Origin: a virus
DNA: 31,596 bases
Reading direction: 5' to 3' (one strand)
IMG/VR virus record: IMGVR_UViG_3300031963_007865
Span: 1 to 31,596 of that record
The notes below the pieces were generated by a model. The model worked only from the letters and a program-made list of their open reading frames with translations, was not told the origin of the DNA and made no database searches. Both the position numbers and the translations under genes were made by a program. Positions 5,642 through 13,369 of the stretch are shown piece after piece (position 1 is the first letter of the stretch; every line of letters begins with the position of its first letter).

Positions 5642-6241
5642 TTAATTGTTATAGGTTCTTTCTTCTGGCTTGTAGCCAGTTATATGAGCCCATTTCATAT
5701 TAACCTCATGTAGTTGATCAGGGCTTGACACATTCATTTCTTGATCATCTAAATCTAAATAATGTAGGAATACCATTTTTAAATAATCCCCATCATTGAA
5801 TTCTTTATGCATTCTCCAGTGATCTTGGTCCCTTGCATTTATTAGCAATGCACTGTTATCTATGAGAGTGTACGGTATTCCTTCAACATATATATCCCAA
5901 GACACATTCGAATCCAATTGACACAATATAGTCCCAGTAAAAGCACATGTGTCTTTGTGTGGACCCAGTTGTGGCATTCCAAATTCATTATTATATTCTA
6001 CAAGTGTGAAGTATTTAAATGAATACCTTCTTTGATCTTTATCGGAAAATTCTTTAATTAAATCATTTGCTTTACTCAATATGCTATGAGGCAGATTGTC
6101 TATATCTTTATTAGAATAATCTAGCCTTGTTCTGCCCAAAAATGTTTGTACTTCAGTATCATCTTTTTTTAAGGAAACTGCAGTTTCGATATCTTTTATT
6201 TCATCCTTAGTAAAAACATTATAGATTATGTTATTTTTCAT
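5642..6241 (-). CDS. 2OG-Fe(II) oxygenase-like protein
   Basis: This 199-residue protein has the signature of iron- and 2-oxoglutarate-dependent dioxygenases, which hydroxylate amino-acid side chains, sugars or nucleobases. The iron ligands H95 and D97 are in GPHKDTC, the distal histidine is H141 or H145 in DQDHWRMHKEF, and K155 in DYLKMVFLHY is ten residues after H145, where the 2OG carboxylate binder is expected. The N-terminal half is helical and divergent. The substrate is unknown. It is the third such enzyme in the window and only distantly similar to the other two. GAGGGAGAAAT precedes the ATG, and an extended -10 lies 54 bases upstream. Confidence 0.75.
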   Translation of the reverse strand: MKNNIIYNVFTKDEIKDIETAVSLKKDDTEVQTFLGRTRLDYSNKDIDNLPHSILSKANDLIKEFSDKDQRRYSFKYFTLVEYNNEFGMPQLGPHKDTCAFTGTILCQLDSNVSWDIYVEGIPYTLIDNSALLINARDQDHWRMHKEFNDGDYLKMVFLHYLDLDDQEMNVSSPDQLHEVNMKWAHITGYKPEERTYNN

Positions 6242-6294
6242 ATTTCTCCCTCATTAATAAAATTATTTTACCTTTATATTTAGACTACTACTCA

Positions 6295-6303
6295 ATTATA
6301 TCA
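6295..6303 (-). promoter_or_regulatory. Extended -10 promoter for the 5642-6241 oxygenase
   Basis: TGATATAAT on the minus strand in the 121-base gap between the small Cys protein and the oxygenase gene, with no clear -35. Start of transcription near 6288 would give a leader of about 47 bases. Nothing else is visible in this gap. Confidence 0.55.
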
Positions 6304-6362
6304 TTTTTATCATTCATTAAAGGATGCCATTTTGTGCTTAAACTATTATTATTTATCTTAGT

Positions 6363-6593
6363 CTATTTAGCGTTTGAATCTTCAACAATTTGCTGTACAA
6401 ATTCTGAAAAATGTTTCCTTATAGACCCGTTTGGGCGTGATCCTAGTGATGTCCATATCCTTTTATACTCTATAATATTGGAAAATGTGGTGGGGCACAC
6501 AGTTATACCCTCGTACTCCCTTAATACTGTAGGTAGAGGTACATGCTTACCACAGCATTTACATTCTTTTGCTTTTTCTTGATATGTGCTCAT
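6363..6593 (-). CDS. Hypothetical small Cys-rich protein after TerL
   Basis: The 76-residue protein starts within the terminase stop (ATGA overlap), so its translation is coupled to the large terminase gene. Its N-terminus has a C11-x-C13-C14 group in KECKCCGKHVPLP, and another Cys (C33) lies in ITVCPTTF, which together could form a small zinc site. The rest (FSNIIEYKRIWTSLGSRP, then an amphipathic C-terminal helix) is not diagnostic. A packaging accessory or an HNH-like remnant are possible, but no HNH histidines can be identified. I do not recognise the family. Confidence 0.7.
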   Translation of the reverse strand: MSTYQEKAKECKCCGKHVPLPTVLREYEGITVCPTTFSNIIEYKRIWTSLGSRPNGSIRKHFSEFVQQIVEDSNAK

Positions 6594-8413
6594 AGTATTT
6601 CCATATTCTCTAGTGCTCTTGACATTTTATCTATCTCTCCCGCCAATCTTTCAGGCATTCTTGGTGCTCTAATTAAGTTATCTCTGTAAACCTCTTGATC
6701 TTCTTCTAAATAATTATCTTCAACAAAAGACTCGTATGTATGAATATTTACTTCATCATTTACATTAGGCCTTGTTCTGCTAATTGAATTGTATATTGCA
6801 CCGCATACCGCATCAGCCAAGTCTTTAGACCCTTTTCTAGGGTGATCTACTCTGTCTCTCATAATTTTAAGCTGAAGTAGTTCATCTATGAGCAATGGTA
6901 TATGCGGACCATGGAGTCTTTCTTCTAGAACTACCATTGCCATATCGTCATAATGTTTTTTAGCAACAGAAAGTATCTCTGTATTAATTCCATATTGTTT
7001 TAACTGCTGCATCATATCATGTGAGTTCCATCTGTCGAATGTGCAGACTGTTATATTAAATCCTCTAGTTCTTAAGGATAATATGTAATCTTTAACTTCT
7101 GTAAAATCTACAGACTTATCTGGTGTTGGCGTCCAATACCTAACAGCATCCACAGACACTATTGGGGCTGGCTGAGAGTATTCATTAGTTACCCTTACAT
7201 TAACCCAGCTCTCAACATGTGCCATTGCTACTGCACAGTGGTCATGCTTTTGTGCTAAGTCTACATGTAGGAAATATTTTTTATCTGGGTCTGGCTTAAA
7301 CCATTCCTCTAGTCTTCCAAATTTATCTACTGCAAGCCCTGTACTATTGAAAGCTTTCTCTACTTTTTCTCTAGACTTAAAGAAAGCATCAATCATTTCT
7401 GGAGGCATGCATGCAAATCTTCCAAGGGCGTCTAAAGAATTTTTATAAAAAGCTGTCTTAAAATCTTCTATGCTTCTAGTAGGATTTACCTCCCATGTTG
7501 GACGCCTTAAAGCATAAACCTTTGGTATCAAATATGAATTAATGTGATCTTCTTCCCATTCAATTTCAAATTCGTTTCCCTCTGTTCCATCTGGCAAGTC
7601 TTCGTCCATCTTAAATTTATAAGACCTAATAATAGTTTCTTTATCTGCAATTACAGAATTATAAAACTTTTGAATAGGATCATTTTTAAATCGTGGAAAT
7701 GAAAGTAATATTACCTTTCCAAAGTCTGGGAAACGTGAGTCAACAGATGCACGATACATCTCATAAATAGCATCAGCTGTTTTAGCTTGGTCATGACCAG
7801 TCGTATTTTCAATTGCAAAACCTGAAATCTCATCAAGAATAACAACAATTACGTTATAGCCTTCCCATGCCTCACGCTCTGAGTGGCCAGAATGCACTGT
7901 TATAGCCTTGTCAAATTTCATCTTAGAGGCTTTTGGGTCGTACTTGCCAATGAACCATGGGGAGCGATCTATTCGTGTCTTAAAACCCTTAAAGAACACG
8001 TTGTTGGCCTGTTGTGAGTTAATTGCTATATTAAGAATATCAATTGAATCTCCAGGAGGCTTTCCATAATATGTAGCTGGATCCTTTAAACATAAAAGTA
8101 AATAAACAATATATGCAACAGCTATTGTAGAAGAATAATCTTTACCAGAACCTTTACCTAACTGGGCAATAACTTCTGTGCATGTTTGCTTATATATTCT
8201 TTCGCCTTCTTGCTCTCCAAATAGTTTCTTTAGGGTTGCTTCTTTATATATCTGAGAACTTTTTTCAATTAAAGTGTATTGTAATTCAGAAAGTGGTGGA
8301 AGACCTAGGTAGTCTGGACTAGTTACAAATGTCTGTAAATCTACTGGGCGCTCTTCAAACTCTTCGCCATCCAATATGTCAATTAAATCATCAAAACTAA
8401 ATTCCACTGACAT
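6590..8413 (-). CDS. terL: Terminase large subunit (packaging ATPase/nuclease)
   Basis: The protein, 607 residues from this ATG, is the motor that pumps DNA into the prohead and cuts the concatemer. The ATPase Walker A is in QLGKGSGKDYSS (about residues 85-95) and Walker B in VIVVILDEISG with D194 and E195. The C-terminal RNase H-like nuclease shows FLHVDLAQKHDHCAVAM, VCTFDRWNS and DLADAVCGAIYNS, carrying the expected three acidic clusters. I use the ATG at 8413. A TTG at 8422 adds three residues and has GAGG at better spacing, so it remains possible. The start overlaps the small-subunit gene by 17 bases. Length is typical for phage large terminases. Confidence 0.95.
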   Translation of the reverse strand: MSVEFSFDDLIDILDGEEFEERPVDLQTFVTSPDYLGLPPLSELQYTLIEKSSQIYKEATLKKLFGEQEGERIYKQTCTEVIAQLGKGSGKDYSSTIAVAYIVYLLLCLKDPATYYGKPPGDSIDILNIAINSQQANNVFFKGFKTRIDRSPWFIGKYDPKASKMKFDKAITVHSGHSEREAWEGYNVIVVILDEISGFAIENTTGHDQAKTADAIYEMYRASVDSRFPDFGKVILLSFPRFKNDPIQKFYNSVIADKETIIRSYKFKMDEDLPDGTEGNEFEIEWEEDHINSYLIPKVYALRRPTWEVNPTRSIEDFKTAFYKNSLDALGRFACMPPEMIDAFFKSREKVEKAFNSTGLAVDKFGRLEEWFKPDPDKKYFLHVDLAQKHDHCAVAMAHVESWVNVRVTNEYSQPAPIVSVDAVRYWTPTPDKSVDFTEVKDYILSLRTRGFNITVCTFDRWNSHDMMQQLKQYGINTEILSVAKKHYDDMAMVVLEERLHGPHIPLLIDELLQLKIMRDRVDHPRKGSKDLADAVCGAIYNSISRTRPNVNDEVNIHTYESFVEDNYLEEDQEVYRDNLIRAPRMPERLAGEIDKMSRALENMEIL

Positions 8414-8939
8414 TTTCCTCAATTACTACTGCCTCTACAATTCCAGTAATTTGAGAAAGCCTTTTAGCAACTTCCATTTTACATTTTGGACAGGTAGAGG
8501 TAACTTCTTTTAATATCTTAACAAGCACTTCTTGTTTTCTTTCCGCTTCTGCAACCTGTGTGGCAAGTTCGTTATTCTCAAGAACGCCGACGGACTGAAG
8601 CATTGCAATTCTTTTAGTCTCTATATCTGCAATAAGCTTAAGCGCTCCAGATTTAATGGCTAATTGGCCAGATTGATCTGCCTCATCAACTGTCTTCCAC
8701 GCCTCTTTGATAAGCATTGCATAATGCTGGTCTGCACCAGAAATAGCCTCTTTTGCCCTATCACGAACAGCATTGTCATTATGAACAATGTTCTTCCATT
8801 CATCTATAAGCTCGACCACTTCTTTTCTCTGAAGTCCAGTTATAGTTGCAATTTGGGTAGGGTTATTTCCCTGTAGTAATTTTTCTACTACATTATTCAT
8901 TCTATCCATGTGCTGAGGAAGGTCAATTTCCATTGTCAT
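8397..8939 (-). CDS. terS: Terminase small subunit-like DNA-binding protein
   Basis: The 180-residue protein directly precedes and overlaps terL, the usual place of the small terminase, which recognises the packaging site and forms a ring. Residues about 13-45 form a helix-turn-helix (VEKLLQGNNPTQIATITGLQ then KEVVELIDEW). The centre (60-150) is predicted helical, suitable for oligomerisation, and CPKC near residue 154 may bind metal. No ribosome-binding site precedes the ATG. Instead TATACT lies exactly six bases before it, implying a leaderless transcript. The assignment rests on position plus HTH, because small terminases share little sequence. Confidence 0.8.
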   Translation of the reverse strand: MTMEIDLPQHMDRMNNVVEKLLQGNNPTQIATITGLQRKEVVELIDEWKNIVHNDNAVRDRAKEAISGADQHYAMLIKEAWKTVDEADQSGQLAIKSGALKLIADIETKRIAMLQSVGVLENNELATQVAEAERKQEVLVKILKEVTSTCPKCKMEVAKRLSQITGIVEAVVIEENVSGI

Positions 8940-8945
8940 TATATA

Positions 8946-8954
8946 AGTATACCA
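8946..8954 (-). promoter_or_regulatory. Leaderless extended -10 promoter of terS
   Basis: TGGTATACT on the minus strand ends six bases before the terS ATG (TATATA between). Transcription starting seven bases after the -10 would begin on the A of the ATG, and no Shine-Dalgarno is present. The same TGGTATACT-N6-ATG layout occurs at 16228-16245. It lies inside the 27-base gap after the preceding gene. Confidence 0.65.
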
Positions 8955-8966
8955 TATTTTAGTTGA

Positions 8967-9293
8967 CTAAGATTGATTAGCAATTTTAAGAAGAATTAAA
9001 TATCCAATTAAATCATCTATATCATTGTCTCCAGCAAAGCCCTGTGCATGACTAATTCTATTTAACTTATCGTCAATACGAACTTTAAGCTGCTCTACCG
9101 AATTAGATGTAGCAAATAGCCTCATCGGATTTAATGCTGAATCTCCATATGATATATTCTTTTTAATTAACATCTCTGATACTTCTAGGCATTGATTAAG
9201 AATCTTATTGCCTGATGGAGCATCTGTTGCTATTACCTGTAGATCTGTAATCCACATTTGGTAGCCTTTATCTTTTTGTGGGTATCCCGCCAT
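8967..9293 (-). CDS. DUF1599/MazG-fold-like small protein
   Basis: The 108-residue protein has the pattern of the DUF1599 / nucleotide-modification-associated family: a helix (NQCLEVSEMLIKKNISYGDSA), then NPMRLF, then KVRIDDKLNRI and finally DDLIGYLILLKIA. These helices place acidic and lysine residues as in all-alpha NTP pyrophosphatases. Relatives are found in phages beside nucleotide metabolism genes and may hydrolyse or sense modified nucleotides. The conserved K-x-x-x-YG-x-S and R-x-x-DK motifs are visible. GGAATAAA precedes the ATG, and the gene follows the nucleotidyltransferase by one base. Enzymatic activity is inferred from family resemblance only. Confidence 0.62.
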   Translation of the reverse strand: MAGYPQKDKGYQMWITDLQVIATDAPSGNKILNQCLEVSEMLIKKNISYGDSALNPMRLFATSNSVEQLKVRIDDKLNRISHAQGFAGDNDIDDLIGYLILLKIANQS

Positions 9294-9294
9294 T

Positions 9295-9954
9295 TTATTC
9301 CATTTCTTTATATAGTTTTTTTAAGCCTTTTAATGTGCCAATGTCCATGTACTGTCCCCCTGGTTTTACGGCACGAATATCTAAATTCATATCAATCCAT
9401 TCCTGAATTTGTTTGCCTGGATGATCTAAATCTGCATCTACATATCTTATCAAATTTTTTCTAAATAGCATAGTGCCCCACATATACTCATATTCGCAGT
9501 CTTGAACTTTATCTTTAGAAGACAGAACCTTGTCTCCAGATAAAGATATCTGCCCAACTCTTCCCTTTAGGTCATCTGTACATTCCCATGCTCCGAGAAC
9601 TACATCCCCCTCTGACTTAATCATTTCTTTATATATATTTGTCTGGGCACCCAATATAAATGTATCTGGCATTCCAATAAAAACTGTGTGGTTATGTTCT
9701 CCTACCATAAATTTTACGGCATCAGACATAGTTGAAGGCTCACGCACAATAAGTTTAATATTCATATCCATATTCTGAATAATAGGAACCCATTCAGCTC
9801 TTGTTGATACCCTAACTTCATCACAAACTTCTAGCATTTGCTCTACATGCCATTGTAAAAGGGATCTCTCATCTGAAATTGGTAAGCAAAATTTAGGTAT
9901 GCCTCCAACTCTAGATGCTTTACCAGATGCTGGTAGAATTCCTATAACACTCAT
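9295..9954 (-). CDS. Sugar-phosphate nucleotidyltransferase
   Basis: The 219-residue protein is a GT-A-like NTP transferase that would activate a sugar phosphate to an NDP-sugar. The N-terminal loop is ILPASGKASRVGGIPKFCLP, with the variant ASGKASR in place of the usual GGxGTR and the conserved PK. The metal-binding aspartate is D97 in IGMPDTFI. VVLGAWECTD and EYMWGTMLF match later sheet strands, and PGGQYMDIGTLKGL resembles the family's closing Y-x-D-I-G-T motif. It is shorter than RmlA because it lacks the extended C-terminal region. It overlaps the glycosyltransferase stop by 4 bases, so the two probably work in one pathway. The base and sugar used are unknown. Confidence 0.85.
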   Translation of the reverse strand: MSVIGILPASGKASRVGGIPKFCLPISDERSLLQWHVEQMLEVCDEVRVSTRAEWVPIIQNMDMNIKLIVREPSTMSDAVKFMVGEHNHTVFIGMPDTFILGAQTNIYKEMIKSEGDVVLGAWECTDDLKGRVGQISLSGDKVLSSKDKVQDCEYEYMWGTMLFRKNLIRYVDADLDHPGKQIQEWIDMNLDIRAVKPGGQYMDIGTLKGLKKLYKEME

Positions 9955-10712
9955 TTATTATTTCCTTGACTTTCTTGCACATCTTTAACAGTTAAATTTT
10001 CAAAAATTGAATCTTTTTTCCATGCTACGTAATTTTCTAATCTTCCGTCTCCCCAATAAAGGTGCTTAACATCTTTATCTAATAACCTTCGAGCATCGTC
10101 TCCTCCAAAGCTAAAAAATTTATTTTCTTTTGCTACTGGTAAATTATTGAATTCAATTGTGCGCTGCTTTAAATCTCCGTTATACCCATCTTCTATGCTC
10201 ATTGATTTAAATAAGCTATCGGTAAACATTGCTACGTCTGTATAGTAATGAACCATATGCTGTTGCTCTACAATACCGTTTCTTGCTCTTTCTACAGCCA
10301 TGCTAATAGCATCTTCTAAAAACTTATGTCCTTTAGAAGAAGCAATTACCTGAGTGGCATACCATGGTGTGTTTCCTTCTAAATCAAGAATCATGTCGTA
10401 TTTAGGGTCTAACCAAGTATCTATTGGATTTATGCACTCTGTATCTAAATCAGCGTACACTCCACCATTAATATAAAGAATAGCAAATCTCCACAAACCA
10501 GCCTTCATTACTCCGAGTGGATACTTCATGTATGTATCAAAAACTTCTCCTCCAAATTCAGTTCTAAAAAAGTCTTCTCTGTCTTGACCGCTCATATATC
10601 CATGAGACCAATCTGGATTTATATTTTTCCAAGTTTCTAAACTTTGCTGTGCCTGTAAAGGCAAGCCCTCGATAGGCGTCTCGTATGTTTGCCATATTGT
10701 TTTTGATATCAT
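9951..10712 (-). CDS. Glycosyltransferase family 32-like (DXD sugar transferase)
   Basis: The 253-residue protein begins ISKTIWQTYETP, the hallmark start of the GT32/OCH1-like family, and carries FAILYINGGVYADLDTECI at about residues 77-94, where D88 and D90 form the DXD metal and nucleotide-sugar site. It transfers a hexose from a nucleotide sugar to a glycan or protein acceptor. Length fits bacterial capsular members. No membrane segment is seen, so it acts in the cytoplasm. AGGAGC precedes the ATG. It sits between the FkbM methyltransferase and the nucleotidyltransferase with 4-base overlaps on both sides, forming a three-gene glycan cassette. The acceptor could be a virion protein or host surface glycan. 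Confidence 0.88.
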   Translation of the reverse strand: MISKTIWQTYETPIEGLPLQAQQSLETWKNINPDWSHGYMSGQDREDFFRTEFGGEVFDTYMKYPLGVMKAGLWRFAILYINGGVYADLDTECINPIDTWLDPKYDMILDLEGNTPWYATQVIASSKGHKFLEDAISMAVERARNGIVEQQHMVHYYTDVAMFTDSLFKSMSIEDGYNGDLKQRTIEFNNLPVAKENKFFSFGGDDARRLLDKDVKHLYWGDGRLENYVAWKKDSIFENLTVKDVQESQGNNK

Positions 10713-11272
10713 ATATTTGTGCTCCTAATTACCTCTGGGTCTATCCACCAATCCTCAAACACTCTGTCTGGGGAACTATCATCAACATTTTCTACTAAAA
10801 GCTTATATCCTAAAGAAGACAATATATCGATTGACTCTTTTTTAATCTCTTTGTTTGATGGATCTGCATACAAATCGTGTTCATATGTTATTACAGAAAA
10901 TCTATATTCATCTAAGGGCATTTGTTTTAATGCTGCTAGGGTTTGATGAGCTGGTTCTATGTCGAGCTGTAAGTAGTCTATTTGTTTTGGAAATTTGTTT
11001 TCTTTAAAATATTTTAAATAGTCAAATTTTGTAGCATCTGTAGAAATGCATTTATTTTTTCTTACATTATTATAATTATCAACTAGGCTTTGATCCCAAT
11101 CAAAACCTACTCCATTCCAATCATACTCTGTTTCCAATAAGTAGGTATTATTATATATTATAGGATCATTAGAGCCAACTTCAACATACCAACCATTTCT
11201 TTTTTCATTTAAAACATTTAATACAAATGAATCCTGCTTGGCTTGCCCATTGCCATTTTTATATATTTTCAT
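10709..11272 (-). CDS. FkbM-like methyltransferase
   Basis: This 187-residue protein looks like an FkbM-type SAM-dependent O-methyltransferase. The cofactor loop is GWYVEVGSNDPIIYNNTYLLE (about residues 27-47), the second acidic position lies in GVGFDWDQS, and YLQLDIEPAHQTLAALK corresponds to the family's motif after strand 4. It ends at VFEDWWIDP. Such enzymes methylate sugar hydroxyls in glycan clusters. It overlaps the following GT32 gene by 4 bases and the preceding 48-residue HTH gene by an ATGA, so the cassette is translationally coupled to recombination genes. The substrate is not readable from sequence. Confidence 0.82.
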   Translation of the reverse strand: MKIYKNGNGQAKQDSFVLNVLNEKRNGWYVEVGSNDPIIYNNTYLLETEYDWNGVGFDWDQSLVDNYNNVRKNKCISTDATKFDYLKYFKENKFPKQIDYLQLDIEPAHQTLAALKQMPLDEYRFSVITYEHDLYADPSNKEIKKESIDILSSLGYKLLVENVDDSSPDRVFEDWWIDPEVIRSTNI

Positions 11273-11415
11273 CTTTTTTTAATTAATCCAAACTGGTCTA
11301 GGTATCTTTGAATAGTCATTACAGATACATTACATTCTTTAGCTATTTCTGTTACTGTCTTTTTTTGAACTATGTATCTTCTATATAGCCAATCCTTACT
11401 TTGGTAAAATTTCAT
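11269..11415 (-). CDS. 48-residue helix-turn-helix protein
   Basis: A very small gene lies exactly between two longer ones, sharing ATGA overlaps with both the RuvC-like gene before it (ATG 11415, TGA 11414-11412) and the methyltransferase gene after it (TGA 11271-11269). The product starts MKFYQSKDWLYRRYIVQKK and continues TVTEIAKECNVSVMTIQRYL, a classical HTH whose turn falls at ECNVS, ending FGLIKKR. This resembles the DNA-binding half of resolvase or Hin-type HTH domains standing alone. Precise overlap on both sides and a coherent HTH make it a real gene. It may help the resolvase or act as a regulator. Confidence 0.75.
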   Translation of the reverse strand: MKFYQSKDWLYRRYIVQKKTVTEIAKECNVSVMTIQRYLDQFGLIKKR

Positions 11416-11978
11416 CTCTCTGTTAACACCTTATTAGCATAGTGTGCAATACCAAAACTATCTGCAACATCAAAATCATTTAAAGACAGATCATACTTTT
11501 TATTAAAGTAATCCACAGTCCTCTGCTTTCTCATATTTCTTATCTGATTTTTATACCATGAATCTGCATATCCTGGATGTTTTAGCCTTATAGCCGCTTT
11601 TTCATCTTTATTAGGATTTTTATTTCCTATATAAGCTTGCCATGCAGTAGGGCTAATGGTAATTACTTTTGCACCTGTAGACATAAGCTCAGCAATTACT
11701 ACTCCGTACACATAAGATAATTTTATCACAGCATCTGGTGATCTGACAAGTACCGCACCCTCTACTACAATATAATCTGACTTTAATTCATTCAACATAA
11801 CAGACATTTTTTTCTTTGCGTCATGTATTTTTTCATAAATGTCATTGCCGTATAGATCTATTTTTCCCCATTTAAGAGGAATATCATTTTCCATAAGGCA
11901 AAATGCTATTGAGTTTGTAGAGGCATCTATACCCAATACTCTATGTGCTTTAACTTTTATAAGGTCAGCTAATTTCAT
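11412..11978 (-). CDS. RuvC-like Holliday junction resolvase
   Basis: The 188-residue protein has the RNase H fold of RuvC-type resolvases, which cut four-way junctions and branched replication intermediates. The first strand holds the catalytic D18 in RVLGIDASTNSIAFCLM, the second acid is E73 in YIVVEGAVLV, and the C-terminal acids are D169 and D172 in FDVADSFGIAHYA. Between them ITISPTAWQAYIG matches the SP-x-x-W-K region of RuvC relatives. It overlaps the zinc protein gene before it by 14 bases. Debranching DNA before packaging is the usual phage role. A PD-(D/E)XK resolvase-like gene at 14720 may be a second such activity. Confidence 0.88.
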   Translation of the reverse strand: MKLADLIKVKAHRVLGIDASTNSIAFCLMENDIPLKWGKIDLYGNDIYEKIHDAKKKMSVMLNELKSDYIVVEGAVLVRSPDAVIKLSYVYGVVIAELMSTGAKVITISPTAWQAYIGNKNPNKDEKAAIRLKHPGYADSWYKNQIRNMRKQRTVDYFNKKYDLSLNDFDVADSFGIAHYANKVLTER

Positions 11979-12243
11979 TTATCCGACCCAATATATTTTT
12001 TTTATTATTTAGGCTACCAATTTTTTCACATGAAGCACAAATATTGCTCTTATTATATCTACTTAGTCTGCTGCCACACTTTTTACAACCCCTAAATGCG
12101 CCATTTTTAATGGCCTTCTTTTCATAATACTTTTCCATGATTCTGCGATTAGTTGCAACTCTGCAACATTCATCGCAACAATACTTTTGATTATGTGTTT
12201 TAGAATCAAATTCTTTAGCACATTCTTTATTGCTGCATATCAT
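11965..12243 (-). CDS. Double zinc-finger protein
   Basis: The 92-residue protein contains two probable zinc sites. The first uses C3, C8 and the YCCDECC cluster (about residues 22-28), with the NQKYCCDECC pattern typical of small phage zinc fingers related to HNH and recombination factors. The second is CKKCGSRL followed by ICASCE, a CxxC-x14-CxxC ribbon. Between them is a basic helix (RRIMEKYYEKKAIKNG). A nucleic-acid-binding helper for the neighbouring Cas4-like nuclease (4-base overlap) and RuvC-like resolvase is plausible. No catalytic HNH residues are present, so I do not call it a nuclease. Confidence 0.75.
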   Translation of the reverse strand: MICSNKECAKEFDSKTHNQKYCCDECCRVATNRRIMEKYYEKKAIKNGAFRGCKKCGSRLSRYNKSNICASCEKIGSLNNKKNILGRINEIS

Positions 12244-13031
12244 ATTACTGGCACCTCAAATAATTCTATCTGTACTGTACCAAGCTTGGCATCTTTTGCA
12301 AAACACTCTTTCTTTACTGGACAGTATGTACACGGCATTTTTGATTTTGTGGCACCTGAAGGTCTCATTGGAAGATCACCGCTCTGAAAATTATCCCAAA
12401 CTTCTTGCATCCAAATAAATGTATCCTCAATAATTTTTTTATTTTTATCATTCATTGATACTGGTATTATTAAAATTTCTTGTGTATTTTTATTTTCATA
12501 AAGAAAGAATCCTTCTTTAGCATTCTTTAATTTCATATAAGTCAAAAGCTGAAGCATATGATTGGGTGAGGATTTCATTTCAGCCTGCCTAGCATCCCAT
12601 ACTTCTTGCTTAGCTGTTTTAATTTCTCCGATTACGGTCTCTCCATCATAGCTCATAATTAGATCTATGAATCCCCTGATTGGAGGATAATCATTAATTA
12701 TTTCTTCTTCTTCTGATACAAACTCTGGCATTGTTGCTATAAGCTTTTGCAGTCTTTCATGAGCTTGGGTCCCTTGTGCCATATTAGCAACTGCGACAGC
12801 ATCGTTATCATCAATAAACATAGCACCACTAAATGCCATATACCAATATCTGGGGCATCTTCCGTGTCCATAACCAAGCGAGCTTGGGCTAAAAGATTTT
12901 TTAGTCATCTCTCCATCTGCACGTTTTGTATTTCGATATGACTCATCGAGCAACTCGGCAAATCTTTCTGGGTCAAAGTGTTTCCCTGTGTGCTTTTTAA
13001 ATTTAAGATTCTTGACTATATCTCTACCCAT
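12240..13031 (-). CDS. Cas4/RecB-like PD-(D/E)XK nuclease with Fe-S cysteines
   Basis: The 263-residue protein matches Cas4-type exonucleases. The nuclease core is D123 in RGFIDLIM and E136-x-K138 in VIGEIKTAK, followed by QLLTYM with Q161 (motif QxxxY). Four cysteines fit the iron-sulfur pattern: C59 in GRCPRYWY and C234-x2-C237-x5-C243 in CTYCPVKKECF. Such phage enzymes resect DNA ends for RecA-mediated recombination, and phages often carry them without CRISPR. No CRISPR array or other cas gene is visible. The ATG overlaps the preceding stop (TAATG). With RecA and two resolvases in the same operon, replication-linked recombination is the likely role. Confidence 0.9.
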   Translation of the reverse strand: MGRDIVKNLKFKKHTGKHFDPERFAELLDESYRNTKRADGEMTKKSFSPSSLGYGHGRCPRYWYMAFSGAMFIDDNDAVAVANMAQGTQAHERLQKLIATMPEFVSEEEEIINDYPPIRGFIDLIMSYDGETVIGEIKTAKQEVWDARQAEMKSSPNHMLQLLTYMKLKNAKEGFFLYENKNTQEILIIPVSMNDKNKKIIEDTFIWMQEVWDNFQSGDLPMRPSGATKSKMPCTYCPVKKECFAKDAKLGTVQIELFEVPVI

Positions 13032-13369
13032 TATGAATTATACCTAACGACATACTTGAGTGCATCTACAAGTTTGTCTATAGACTCCTTTAGAGAATAG
13101 TACACATTCTTTTTATTGTTATTTATAGTTCCAGCCTTATCTTTAGCTATTGTAGAATAATATGAGGCAAGTACGGCAAATTTTGTAGACATTGCCTGCA
13201 ACTCCATTATAAGCATTGGAGATTTAGCGGAGGGAACATCGGGATTCATAAGTAATTTTACAACAATAGCCAGAGCTTTATCTAAGTGTTCGTCCTTCAT
13301 AAACTCATGAAGATCATTGAACTCTGTGATGTCGCTAATAAGCTCTAATGTATTTTTATCTTCTATCAT
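13031..13369 (-). CDS. Hypothetical helical protein in the recombination block
   Basis: The 112-residue product is predicted almost entirely helical (FNDLHEFMKDEHLDKALAI, MLIMELQAMSTKFAVLASYY, SLKESIDKLVDALKYVV), with no cysteine or catalytic motif. GAGGGATAAAAA precedes the ATG, and its 3' end abuts the Cas4-like gene. Similar helical bundles often accompany phage Cas4-like nucleases, possibly as a partner or dimerisation factor, but that is inference from position. I do not recognise the family. The 35-residue membrane peptide gene overlaps its first 14 bases in another frame. Confidence 0.78.
   Translation of the reverse strand: MIEDKNTLELISDITEFNDLHEFMKDEHLDKALAIVVKLLMNPDVPSAKSPMLIMELQAMSTKFAVLASYYSTIAKDKAGTINNNKKNVYYSLKESIDKLVDALKYVVRYNS

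Noticed and set aside
12240-13031. Cas4-like gene as evidence for a CRISPR system
   Set aside because: No repeat-spacer array, cas1 or cas2 is visible. Phages use such nucleases in recombination.
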